Source: Tilletia caries
Taxonomy: Eukaryota; Basidiomycota; Exobasidiomycetes; Tilletiales; Tilletiaceae
Direction: 5' to 3'
Assembly: GCA_032718865.1 (NCBI GenBank)
Contig: JALUTQ010000039.1
Coordinates: forward strand, 62,001 to 126,000
DNA length: 64,000 nt
Each line of letters opens with the position of its first letter. The first letter of the stretch is position 1. Positions 10,601 through 20,060 of the stretch are shown piece by piece. The notes beneath the pieces were generated by a model that was given only the letters and a program-made list of their open reading frames with translations, did not search any database and was not told the DNA's origin. A program made the translations under genes and the position numbers.

Positions 10601-12280
10601 AGTTCCTGAGCCAGGCAGTCCCTTTCTGCTCGAGGTGGGGAACGGAATGGGAGTATGTGGCACAGACCCATTCGCGGTTCCGTTTGGCTTCTTGACGGGC
10701 GGGTCCCACAAAGACACGCTTGCGTTCCCATTCGGGTTGCCAGGGGGTAAGTCGAAATTGACGTTGGGCAGTCCAGACGTGGACGAGTCTGGCTTGCTGG
10801 GATCGTCGAATGTGCCAGATGCTTCTCGAGATCTGATTGATGTGTCCCGGTTCGCATCGTTTTTGAAAGTCGAGAGAACATCGCTCGGTCTCCGCACGTC
10901 GGCTACGCGGCCTCCGATATCTAAAGTTCGCTCATCCTGAGCTCTAGGAACGTCGTCTTCGTCATGTTCAGTGATAGGGTTTGCTGGAAGCCAGCCACTG
11001 CCCATGAACGTCCCGCCGGGAGTCATAGCTGAGCGAGGAGGCGATACGGGCGAGAAAGGTTGATGGTCGTTCAAGACGAGGAATATTGAGCCGCGCTGTC
11101 GACGTTGTTCCTCTTCCTCCTCCGCTTTTAACTTCTCGCGCTTCGCATCCTCCGCCTTCTGCTTCTCCAGCTCCCGTACCCGCTCTCGTCTTCTTCCCGC
11201 AACTTCGTGAAATGTTGCACCAACCTCGAATGAAGTACCGACCCATTTCGTTCCACCTGCGCTTGTTCCGACAGCGCCCGGGGCAAGAGTGACGATTTGA
11301 CTGCTTGAAGCACCTCTGCTTCCACTCATGCGTGGTAGCACAGCACTGGCCGACGTCGTGAGCATGCCGCGACTTCGGGACCGAGAGCGGGCCCGAGGTC
11401 CACCTTCTGAGCGTGATCTTCCACGGGGAAAGTCTTTGGGCCCTCCGACGCTGAGCTCGGTAGGCGGCTGAAGATGTCTGTGTTCGCTCGTGCTAGGCTC
11501 CGCTGGCGCGTCCACGGCAACGAAGGAAGAAAGCTCCGTATCGATGCTGAGCGGCATCTGTGGAATTTGAGTCGAAGTCGAAGCTCGCGGAAGCCTTCGA
11601 GCATCCGACTCTACGGCCACGCCGAAAGACTGGGGAAGCGGGAGCGCGGGTTCGCTGAGGACGCTGGAGGGCATCGACCTGGCGGACTGAAAGGACGCAT
11701 TGGAGGCAAAGGAGGCATCGGACCGGTCTCGGAACAGCCGGGTTCGCCTCTTAAACCCACCGATGACGTCCAGTCTGCCGGGCGATAGCATTCCGAAGGT
11801 GTCGGTGCTGTTGTCTCCATCCCGAGTCGCCGGTGGGATTTCCCGAGGGAGTTCGATCCGACGCGTCCGAGGCGACTCTGTATCGGTTGAAGTCGACTCG
11901 GCGGGAAGCAGCGGGATCCGTGTTTCTGACCGCTTCAGCTGATCGCCTGGATGCGCCGCCGAGCTTGGAGCCTGAAGCGCATGCGCGGCCTGGACCGCTG
12001 TGATGGGTCCGCCGTCAGCAACCGCAGGAGGCAAAGCTGCTGCAGCTGCGGCGGCTGCAGCGGCTTTGGCAGCGAGCTCGAGCTGACGCTTGCGGGCGGC
12101 CTCGGCCTGCGCGAGGGCCAGAGCGACGGACACTGCCTTGGACGCAGTCACCGGCGATGGACCGAGGTAGATGCGCTTGAAGTTGTGTACCTGGTGTCCC
12201 GCTCGCGATGTCAATACCGAGTGGTCCATCTGGCAGTCGTGCTGCTGGCCTCGGCTCGTGCTTGCCTCTGCGTCGGCCAT
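7605..12280 (-). CDS. SPO71: Spo71-like PH-domain protein (sporulation / prospore membrane family)
   Basis: Large PH-domain protein resembling yeast Spo71, which binds the forming spore membrane. Four exons fit in phase: 12280-10331, 10260-10066, 9994-9530 and 9455-7605 (about 1486 aa). The longer ORF start near 12367 is a GTG, so ATG 12280 is chosen. The first 600 residues are disordered, with an Ala tract and Ser/Pro-rich stretches. A Spo71-type N-terminal module follows (LIKEDWTPAEDLPADFDE, then RELVVILRMRRVELWQES). The C-terminal half has PH-like segments (EGFLWRVRPVSNTLDRIYLT; HFILIGGRLLGYALS) around a conserved helical region (DGYVDLRDLHAF), and a charged tail. The family call is from motif memory, not a search. 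Confidence 0.65.
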
Positions 12281-12621
12281 CGCTGCGGGGGAGTACCACG
12301 CGCTGTTCAGCCGCGCGCGCAGGGGGGGGGGGAGAGAGGGAGGGTGGGACACTGGGAAACCTTTCACTATACTCCTGACTGCAGAGGGTCAAGTCGGAAG
12401 CTCTCACTTCATTTCCAGTCGGCAGTCGCAACGAATTTAAGCACACTGACGAAATCTGAAGCAGCTGAAACAGGAGCCAACCTGTAGTAGTGTAGGTGAC
12501 CACTCGACCGAGACTCGAAGAAAAGCCACGTGACGACACTGGAGCCCGGATCACCGAACTTCGCCGAAGGACCGAGATAAGGAACGGCACCCCACCGTTC
12601 CACGGATAAAAGACACACCCG
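12281..12621. other. Upstream region of the Spo71-like gene
   Basis: Contains a G9 run at 12321-12329 and, on the plus strand, a TATA-like GATAAAAG near 12604. Nothing else is recognised. Confidence 0.4.
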
Positions 12622-14306
12622 ATGAGCCTCATCCACACTTCAGTTATTCTGAACCCTCCCTCCAGCATCCATCTCATCTCCGGAATTTTACGCTGCCCCC
12701 TCCCTGCATCTTCTCAGAATGGCCCTCTTCCCAACGTCTCGCCCGTCTTCCTCTGGCCTTCCAGATGCGGTCCTCCACTCCCAACGATCACCTCGACCAC
12801 ACAGCCTCTCTCTCTCGAAGCAGCAACGATGACGACCAACAGCACCCGGCTACCCACTCTTGTGGTCACGTTGGCTCTATCCCGCTCGCCTACCCCAACG
12901 TTCAGTCCAGACGAGCCTCCGCTTGCGTCGGCGCGACCCCAGACCTTCTGGATTGACGTCCCAGCCCGAGGAACCACTCCGGACGCTCCTTCCACTTCTT
13001 CCACTCCTTCCACACCCTCCACCCCAAAGAAGGCACCCCCCCCACGAAGCGCCAAGCAACCACGACCAAGATGAAGACTCGATCATCGACATCCTCCCTC
13101 CCCAGGAAGAAGTCGTGGTGACTCAGCTCCACGTTCGTCGAGCACCCCGTTTCCCCGCGCGAATCGTCAAAGCACCCCATTTCCCCACACACTCACCGGG
13201 ACCCCTGAACCAAGTGTCGAGGATCTCCTCCGCTCGCCTACTCGGACGACTTCCATCTTCCTACCACCAACACATCCACTTGGACCGGTCACTCGACCCT
13301 GCAGGCGCCTCAGCACCCCATTTCCCCGCTTCCTCACCCGACCAAGGAACACCTTCACCCCCTTCTGCGATCCAAAAGCATGGCTCGAACCTACTCGGTC
13401 AACCCCAAGCGTCGAAGGCACTCCCTCTCCTTCAAGCAAGGCCGGTCTCCTAGCGCATGGAGAACGATCAAGACTACCTCGAGCATCCCACAGAAACGAA
13501 CACTTCCAACATTGAAGCAACTCAGCTCCAGACGACCGGACAGAACCATGACACAGCTCTTGACTCCTCCAAATCCAGCACCAGCTCCCTTCCGAGGACC
13601 AGTTCCATGCCCGACTCGAGAAGGCACCGCATTCGTCGCAACCATGGCCCACCCACACGCTCTCGCCAAAGACACCACATTCGTCATGCTGAATGCGTCC
13701 ACCAGAGCCAGTTCACAAATGGCCCGGTTCGATCCTCGATTTGGTTCGTTCCCTACCCTCTCTGGCACCCCAACCCTTGCACCATTCCAACCACCTTGCT
13801 TCGGATTCCGATCGGCCCGCACGTTCCAGCCCCTTTCGCAGCCTCCTCAGCACCAGCCCCCGGGATCCCCAGCCCTCATACTACGACCGTTTCCGTGCCT
13901 CTACGCACCAGAACCCAGTCCCAGCGATTCCAGCTCTCGTCTCCCTCCAACGTTTCTACCCCTGCAACAGGCCCCAGACGTGTACTCCGGGTATAAATAC
14001 CCTTCCCTTCTCCCCCATCATTGTACTTGCTTTCCCCCAGCTACCCTGTGAATCAGATCCTTTGCTCTACTGTCACACTCCTGCTCCTGATATCGTCCAG
14101 TCTGACGACCCCAGCCTGAATCCCACTTCTCCCTTTGCTCTACCTTCTCTACCTTCCTCTTCAAGACCTTCTCACCCATCCACAACCCTTCTCACCCCAC
14201 ATTGTTCTGCCCAAAAAGACCACAGACTCGAAACCTGAGCTCAAAAGAAACTGCCTGGGGCCTCGGTTACATCGTCGACTCCCCTGGGACTACAAACCCA
14301 GCCAGC
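12622..14306 (+). other. C-rich low-complexity region with overlapping ORFs; possible disordered-protein gene
   Basis: The plus strand is strongly C-rich and G-poor, which keeps long ORFs open in several frames at once (12622-13074, 12860-13453, 13380-14051, 13457-13996, 13693-14238). An ATG at 12622 lies just after a TATA-like sequence. An in-frame motif AP(R/H)FP occurs three times in the 12860-13453 frame. That frame could connect to the 12622/12828 frame by one base change in the C8 run near 13036-13043. Products would be Pro/Ser/Thr-rich without a recognised domain. I do not commit to a gene model. Confidence 0.35.
13992..13998 (+). promoter_or_regulatory. TATA box
   Basis: TATAAAT inside the inverted repeat GGGTAT-AA-ATACCC (13989-14002), followed by a pyrimidine-rich stretch typical of a fungal core promoter. 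The copia element sits about 310 bp downstream, so any transcript from here would run into it. Confidence 0.35.
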
Positions 14307-14558
14307 TGTCACGGATCGTGAACAGCCGCGACTGCTGCTCGACTACTCACCGAGAGTGGTAGTCTTGCTAACGCGTGCGCGAGGAGGACGAGAGATCAGA
14401 CACTCGGTTGAAGAAAGATGATGGATGTAGATTCCAGGAAAGGAGAGTGATGAAGAGAAGTATATGAAGGAAGGAAGAAGAAATTGAAACTCCGCACATC
14501 ATGGACCAGAGAGGACCCGACCGTCGGACCAAGCCTCCGCTATGCCCGAACTCTGACA
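14307..14558 (-). repeat. 3' LTR of copia element 2
   Basis: 252 bp, TG...CA ends, identical base for base to the copy at 19717-19968. Preceded by the target repeat CCAGC at 14302-14306. Confidence 0.97.
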
Positions 14559-14570
14559 CTCCCACCCTTT
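14559..14570 (-). other. Polypurine tract of copia element 2
   Basis: The minus strand reads AAAGGGTGGGAG directly before the 3' LTR. This is the usual plus-strand DNA primer position. Confidence 0.75.
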
Positions 14571-14596
14571 GGCCGTCGTCGTGGTCGCTAAACTCG

Positions 14597-17443
14597 CTAT
14601 GCATGCTGATACAGGCCGACTGCCGAGCGATGTTGATGGTGAGTTGTTGGAATGAGAGCCTTAGTGAACATGTCGGCAGGGTTTGCCTTGATGTTGACGT
14701 AGGTGACGTGGACCAGGCCTCGCTCTTGATGCTCGCGGGTGGCCAAGTACTTCCGCTCCATATGTCTTGTCAGGCCGTTGCTCACGGGATTTGTGAGGAT
14801 ATGGATGGCCGGTTGGTTGTCGCAGTAGATGATTGAGGGACCACCAGCGTTGACATCGCGCAAGCCCAGATCCTCGAAAAAGTGTCGCAAGGCGAGAACT
14901 TCCCGAGCAGTCTGCCAGACCGCAATGATCTCTGCTTGGGCGGTGGAGTCGGAGACAAGTGATTGGAGTTTGGCACCCCATGCGACAGTGGCGCCATGCA
15001 CGGCAACACACCATCCCGACGTCGACTTGGCCGAGAAATCTCCGCCGAAGTCCGCATCTGAGTACGCGACTATATCCTCGTCTGCAGAAGCAGTAATGTG
15101 TAGCTTCAGGTCGATCGTGCCTGCCAAGTACCGCATGGTGCGTTTGATGCACCCGAAATGAATAGGTCCTGGATTCGAAGCATGTCTTGCCAAGGTTGCC
15201 ACAGCGTAGGCAATGTCAGGACGCGACGCCTGAGAGAGCCAGTTGAGACAGCCGAGTATTGCCTGGAAAAGACGTCGCTCCTCGTCGGACCCTTGTCCGT
15301 CGTAAGGATGAAGCCTTTGTTTTGGTTCGAGTGGATTCGGGGCAGGCTTGATGTCCTTGTAGCCGAACCTGGAGAGCATCGACCGTATATACGCCGATTG
15401 GGAGATAAGGAAAGACCTTCCATCCTGACTCCGTTCAACGTTCATGCCGAGGAACTGCCCAATTGACCCCTGGTCCTTCATCTTGAACCGCTTCCCGAGT
15501 GCAGCTTTGATGGCGTTGATCTCGTTGGTGTCCTTGCCAAGAACCAGGACGTCGTCGACGTAGATTGCAACGATGATAGCCGAGGCGCCCTTTCCAAACG
15601 TAAAGATCGCAGGGTCTGCTGTTGATTGTTCGAACTCGAGCTCGATCAAGGCAGCTCGGAGGGTGAAGTACCACTCCCTGCCGGATTGCTTGAGCCCATA
15701 CAGAGAACAAATCAGTCGGCAGCACAGGTGCTCCTGACCTGCGAGCTCAAAGCCGGGAGGCTGGCGCATGTAGACTGGTTTGTCGAGCTTGCCATACAGG
15801 TAGGCGGTGACCACGTCTAATTGATGGACGGACCAGTCGTAGAAGGTGGCCAACGCGAGCAAGGTTCGAATGGTAACGAAGCGCGTGACCGGGGAATAAG
15901 TCTCGTTGTAGTCGACTCCGAAAACTTGGCTGAACCCCTGCGCCACTAGACGTGCCTTGTACCTCGCAATTTGCCCTTCTGAGTCCAATTTTAGCTTGAA
16001 AACCCATCGACTGCCAACCAGGTCCCTGTCATCGGGAACCTCCTCCAACACCCAGGTTCCCATTTCCGCATGCGAGTTCATTTCTTCTCGCATCGCCTCA
16101 AGCCAAAGTGCCCAATCCGTTCGGCGCATTGCTTCTTTGAGGGTGCTGGGCTCGAGCTCGATCCCGTCAGCAAGAAGCTGAGCGCGGAAGCTGCTGGCGT
16201 AGGAGTTGGACATTGACAGCACGGCTCGTGACGCTTCTCGATGCGCTCTGCCTTGCTTCAATCGCTCCACATGCTGGCGTGTCTGATGCTCTTTGGTGGG
16301 CGGAAGGCGGGACTTTGAGCGAGCTGGAGCTGGTTGAGAACCACGAGCTCCCACCGATAATGATGGGCCGGGTGCCGACGAAGTCGGTGCCGCTGGAGAT
16401 GCGACTGGTGCTGGTACTGGTCCTGGTGCTGGTGCTGGAGAGAGAGGTGGTGCTGGTGCTGGCGCTGCGACCGGTGCTGGTGCTGGCGCTGGCGCTGCAG
16501 CCGATGCTGGTGCTGCCCCCGGTGCGAGCTCCTCCAGTTCGACTATGGCGTCTGCTGGTGGAGCAGGCGGCCTGGGCCCGATGACCACCAGTCGTGGGCG
16601 GAGCCCAGGGGGACGAGGAGCGGGATTGACCGTGAGGTCGACTGCCAGTGGTGGTCCTTCGGAGGAATCTTGTGGGCTGAAGTAGGAGAAATCGTACCCC
16701 TTTTCTTCGTGAAACTCCACATTCCTCGTAACCACCACGACTCTGGTGTCTGGGAAGTAGATCCTATACCCCTTTTGCCCCATGTCGTAACCGATAAACA
16801 CGCCGGGACGTGATCGAAATGCGAGGCTATGCTCGCGCTGCTTGTCGGAGAGCATGGCAAATGCCAAGCAGCCAAAGACGCGAAGGTCGGAGAGGTTGGG
16901 CGGGGTGCCGTGCCAGAGCTCGAAAGGGGTCTTCCCCCCATTCGCTGAGCTTGGACAGCGGTTGCGAATGTAGGTGGCAGTCATGGCGGCCTCCACCCAG
17001 AACTCGAGGGGCAGCTGGCGTCCATGAAGGATTGGACGCATGACGCTCTTGAGGATTCCTACATAGCGCTCCGCGACGCCGTTTTGCTGAGCAGTGTAGG
17101 CGCACGATCGCTCGTGCCTCGCGCCGCCGAGTGCTGCGTGTAGAGCAGCGTTGTTGAACTCCCCCCCGCCGTCGGTGCGAAGGCACGCGAGCTGGCCTTT
17201 GTACGGAACGACCTCGTTCCTCCACTCGATGAACTTCTCGACGAAGTCCGATTTTCGAACGAGAGGCAGGACCCACATCATGCGGGTGAAGTCGTCAAAC
17301 AGAACTGCAATGTACTCCGCTCCGCCCAAGGATTTGGCAATGATCCTTCCTGTGAGGTCTGCGTGTACCAGTTCGAGGGCTCGGTGCGTCTTGGTGGTCG
17401 AGGTCGGAAACGGCGACTTTTTTTGATTTTCGTGAGAGAACAA
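14597..17443 (-). CDS. Integrase, reverse transcriptase and RNase H of copia element 2
   Basis: About 940 residues in one frame, starting without an authentic ATG just before the frame change. In order: integrase with ELVHADLTG, LRTDGGGEF and QQNGVAERY (DDE); a Pro/Ala-rich linker (plus-strand GCTGGT-type repeat, 16390-16520); reverse transcriptase (WVFKLKLDSEG, YKARLVAQGF, YVDDVLVLG catalytic motif); and RNase H (AYSDADFGGD and a final DMFTKAL motif). It ends 38 bp before the 3' LTR. No inactivating change is visible inside it. Confidence 0.92.
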   Translation of the reverse strand: MFSHENQKKSPFPTSTTKTHRALELVHADLTGRIIAKSLGGAEYIAVLFDDFTRMMWVLPLVRKSDFVEKFIEWRNEVVPYKGQLACLRTDGGGEFNNAALHAALGGARHERSCAYTAQQNGVAERYVGILKSVMRPILHGRQLPLEFWVEAAMTATYIRNRCPSSANGGKTPFELWHGTPPNLSDLRVFGCLAFAMLSDKQREHSLAFRSRPGVFIGYDMGQKGYRIYFPDTRVVVVTRNVEFHEEKGYDFSYFSPQDSSEGPPLAVDLTVNPAPRPPGLRPRLVVIGPRPPAPPADAIVELEELAPGAAPASAAAPAPAPAPVAAPAPAPPLSPAPAPGPVPAPVASPAAPTSSAPGPSLSVGARGSQPAPARSKSRLPPTKEHQTRQHVERLKQGRAHREASRAVLSMSNSYASSFRAQLLADGIELEPSTLKEAMRRTDWALWLEAMREEMNSHAEMGTWVLEEVPDDRDLVGSRWVFKLKLDSEGQIARYKARLVAQGFSQVFGVDYNETYSPVTRFVTIRTLLALATFYDWSVHQLDVVTAYLYGKLDKPVYMRQPPGFELAGQEHLCCRLICSLYGLKQSGREWYFTLRAALIELEFEQSTADPAIFTFGKGASAIIVAIYVDDVLVLGKDTNEINAIKAALGKRFKMKDQGSIGQFLGMNVERSQDGRSFLISQSAYIRSMLSRFGYKDIKPAPNPLEPKQRLHPYDGQGSDEERRLFQAILGCLNWLSQASRPDIAYAVATLARHASNPGPIHFGCIKRTMRYLAGTIDLKLHITASADEDIVAYSDADFGGDFSAKSTSGWCVAVHGATVAWGAKLQSLVSDSTAQAEIIAVWQTAREVLALRHFFEDLGLRDVNAGGPSIIYCDNQPAIHILTNPVSNGLTRHMERKYLATREHQERGLVHVTYVNIKANPADMFTKALIPTTHHQHRSAVGLYQHA

Positions 17444-18117
17444 GTCTCACACAGAAGCTGCCGACTGGCATTTCTCTTGTATAACAATGCGGGGAGCCCG
17501 ACACTGTTCTGGGCGAGGAGTGGCAGAGCCGCGTTGCCGAGATGGCCAAGCCGCGGGTGCCAAAGGCTCCAAAGCCGAAACACTTGCGCATTGGAAGGGG
17601 GAGGAGCTAGCTCCCCAGCTTCTGATGCCGCACTGCGCACGTCGCTGCACGAAGCAGCGAAGGCGGAAACATTTGCGTTCTCCAAACACCCAACCGTGGG
17701 GAGGAGATACGCCTGCGACGCCGCAGACCAGGATCCGATGATCACAAAGTCTTTGTTGAACGGGTCGGTGACACGGGCCTCGAGTTTTAATGTAAACTCG
17801 ACTTTGAGGTGGTCCTTGTTGAGCTGGTGGACGGAGACCAAGTTGCACTCCAGTCCGGGCACATGGAGGACGTCGTAAAGGGTAATTTCGTCCCACTTCG
17901 GGTTGGTGATGACGAGGGTGACATTGCCGCGTCCCTGGGCGCGCAGCCTTTTGCCGTCTGCTGTCATGACTGAGGTAGAGTCTGGGCGAATGTCCGAGAA
18001 GAGCTCATTATGCGGCGTCATGTGAGATGAGGCACCGGAATCGATGATCCATTTCGTTGAGCCGCCGTTGTGAGCGCCCTGCCAAGGCGATGGCGCCGAG
18101 GACATAGCGGCATATCC
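17278..18117 (-). CDS. Protease and GAG-pre-integrase of copia element 2
   Basis: In the same frame as gag and directly after the TAG. It has the aspartic protease motif WIIDSGASSHM (about 18045-18075) and the GAG-pre-integrase zinc region (LWHPRLGHLG...CETCSLTKIKKS). Authentic sequence ends at an A7 run (about 17418-17424). Beyond it this frame runs on as nonsense to 17278, while the integrase continues in the minus-1 frame. Confidence 0.85.
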   Translation of the reverse strand, partial: GYAAMSSAPSPWQGAHNGGSTKWIIDSGASSHMTPHNELFSDIRPDSTSVMTADGKRLRAQGRGNVTLVITNPKWDEITLYDVLHVPGLECNLVSVHQLNKDHLKVEFTLKLEARVTDPFNKDFVIIGSWSAASQAYLLPTVGCLENANVSAFAASCSDVRSAASEAGELAPPPSNAQVFRLWSLWHPRLGHLGNAALPLLAQNSVGLPALLYKRNASRQLLCETCSLTKIKKSRRFRPRPPRRTEPSNWYTQTSQEGSLPNPWAERSTLQFCLTTSPA

Positions 18118-18660
18118 CTAGTAGGGATGACCAGGGAAGTATTCGGAATTCGACGGGTCACTGAGCCGCTGAGCTAGGCTCAGAGTGGGAGCAGAGTTCG
18201 CCGGAACCTCTCCAATCCGGTGGGCGAGGCTCGGTGGGGTGTGCTGGCCGCCGAAATGAGGAGTAGGGTGCGCCGTGTCTGCATATGCCGGGTACACCAG
18301 GTAGGGCTGCTGCATATGAAGTGCGCCAGCGCCGACATAGGCGTGCATGGCGGTAGCGTGGCCCATACCTCCCTGATAGGGAATCATCAGCCGAGCGCCG
18401 ACGGGGTACGGGGCCGGCTGCTGAGGAGAAACGAAGCCGACGTATTGAGGCTGTTGCTTCTTTTGAGGGGGCTCTTGGTGCCAGCCCTTTGCTGCAGCCT
18501 CACTGTTGGGATGAGGGGGATCGCCTCGGCGCTTCTTCTCGCAGACACTGATTCCATGGCCCGGGATAGTACACCACCAACAGGCTCCTCCTGACTTGTT
18601 GTTGCGGTGACTTTTGCCCTTCGCCTTCGGTTTGATTGATGTGGACGCAGAGACAACGGG
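18118..18660 (-). pseudogene. Gag nucleocapsid part of copia element 2 (downstream of in-frame TAA)
   Basis: Same frame as the capsid ORF. It holds one zinc knuckle, CWWCTIPGHGISVC (CX2CX4HX4C), at 18541-18582, after a Lys-rich stretch, then a Pro/Tyr/Gln-rich tail ending HPY at TAG 18118-18120. It is not reachable by normal initiation unless the TAA is read through or spliced out. Confidence 0.75.
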
Positions 18661-19530
18661 TTACACGCGCAATGCCCGAACACCGTCCTGGTTGCCGGAT
18701 TCTCCATGGAACACGCTCACCAGTGTCTCGGCGTTCACGAACCGATTGACAACAGCGTCAAAGGTGTACGCATAGTCATTGGACCAGTTCTCCTCGATAG
18801 CGGCCCGCGTGTTCTCGAAGCGAGAGTTTGTGAAGCACGCGAGGATCTTGCCAATCTTGCGATGCTCGGGAACCTGTCCGCCTCCTGCATTGTAGATGCG
18901 CGCAAAGATCTGCTTGAGGTCACGGCCGACCTCTTTTGCGGTCCGGTCGCCGAGTGTGAAGCTAGAGAGGTCCTTCTCAGCTGCCTGAAGTAGAGAGACG
19001 TTACTACTCGCGAACCTGTCGACCAGCTTCGACCAAAGTTCTTGACCGTTGACGGGATCGTACCCCTCGTCGCTAGCGGGACAGACGTCGTCCACTATTT
19101 CGTCCGACAGAGTTTGACAGACGTTGCTGCCGATCAGTACTAAGTCCGAGTACCGGACAGCGCTGGCTTCCTCGTAAGACACCGGGGCGTCGTCCGATTC
19201 AGCCAAGATTTGTTGGTAAGCCTCCACAGAGGTGGCTGGATGGGCCAACATCAGGTGCCAGAGCCGACCACCGAGCGTAGGTTGAAGGAAGTTGGCCAAT
19301 CGCTTTCGCCAGAGCTCCCAGTTCTCCTTGCCTTGTAGAAGAACAACTGTGGCCTTGTTTACCCGCAGCTCCGGAGAGCTTTTGGAGCGGGCTGCAAGCT
19401 TCAACATCATCAAAACATTGTCGTAGTCTGAGATGCCGCGAATCTTGAATCCGTCGGAGGGGATGTCCGACTGCTTGCCGGTTGCAAAGGGATTGGTACC
19501 GGTTGCTGATTGTGTAGTCGTGTCTGCCAT
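18661..19530 (-). CDS. Gag capsid part of copia element 2
   Basis: Begins at ATG 19530 (MADTTTQSATG), the first ATG after a 186-nt leader. The 289 residues show the copia gag (UBN2/DUF4219-like) pattern: a LQGKENWELWRKRL segment near residue 67, then helices up to NRFVNAETLVSVFHGE. It ends at TAA 18661-18663. The reading frame continues past this stop into the zinc knuckle, so the ORF as it stands yields capsid without nucleocapsid. A 42-nt in-frame segment bounded by GTG...AAG that spans the stop could be a mini-intron, but it is shorter than any other intron here. Confidence 0.85.
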   Translation of the reverse strand: MADTTTQSATGTNPFATGKQSDIPSDGFKIRGISDYDNVLMMLKLAARSKSSPELRVNKATVVLLQGKENWELWRKRLANFLQPTLGGRLWHLMLAHPATSVEAYQQILAESDDAPVSYEEASAVRYSDLVLIGSNVCQTLSDEIVDDVCPASDEGYDPVNGQELWSKLVDRFASSNVSLLQAAEKDLSSFTLGDRTAKEVGRDLKQIFARIYNAGGGQVPEHRKIGKILACFTNSRFENTRAAIEENWSNDYAYTFDAVVNRFVNAETLVSVFHGESGNQDGVRALRV

Positions 19531-19703
19531 AGTCTGTGGACAGAGTGAGTCGTAATTGCGTGAGGCGGATGATCAGTCCGATGAGAAGAGTCGTAAGGCA
19601 TGCCGGGAAAAGAGAGAAAGGGAACAAAAAACAAAAGAGTGTGTGTGGGTGAGTATTGAGTCTCGGACCCCTCCAGTCAGCTCCTCGCGCAGCGATGGAG
19701 TAA

Positions 19704-19716
19704 TGGGCTCATAACC
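19704..19716 (-). other. Primer-binding site of copia element 2
   Basis: The plus strand reads TGGGCTCATAACC, adjoining the 5' LTR with no gap. It is the same 13 bases as in element 1 and matches the anticodon arm of initiator tRNA-Met. Confidence 0.7.
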
Positions 19717-19968
19717 TGTCACGGATCGTGAACAGCCGCGACTGCTGCTCGACTACTCACCGAGAGTGGTAGTCTTGCTAACGCGTGCGCGAGGAGGACG
19801 AGAGATCAGACACTCGGTTGAAGAAAGATGATGGATGTAGATTCCAGGAAAGGAGAGTGATGAAGAGAAGTATATGAAGGAAGGAAGAAGAAATTGAAAC
19901 TCCGCACATCATGGACCAGAGAGGACCCGACCGTCGGACCAAGCCTCCGCTATGCCCGAACTCTGACA
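19717..19968 (-). repeat. 5' LTR of copia element 2
   Basis: 252 bp, identical to the 3' LTR. On the plus strand it is followed by the target repeat CCAGC (19969-19973). Promoter activity on the minus strand would be expected, but no obvious TATA box stands out. Confidence 0.97.
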
Positions 19969-20060
19969 CCAGCCACATTCTCGCAACATTCTCTGCACGT
20001 TCACAGCGGTCAAAGGGTAGGAAACGGAGATAGAATGTGGGATTGCATGTCGCCGCTCCC

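Larger units (their letters stand above)
14307..19968 (-). mobile_element. Complete, recently inserted Ty1/copia retrotransposon (element 2)
   Basis: A 5662-bp element on the minus strand with two LTRs identical over 252 bp (14307-14558, 19717-19968), TGTCA...TGACA ends, and a perfect 5-bp target duplication CCAGC (14302-14306 and 19969-19973). It has a primer-binding site next to the 5' LTR and a purine tract next to the 3' LTR. Gag, protease, integrase, reverse transcriptase and RNase H are all present. The coding frame is broken by TAA (18661), TAG (18118) and a minus-1 frame change at an A7 run (about 17418-17424). It landed 92 bp downstream of the RTP1 stop codon. Confidence 0.97.
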
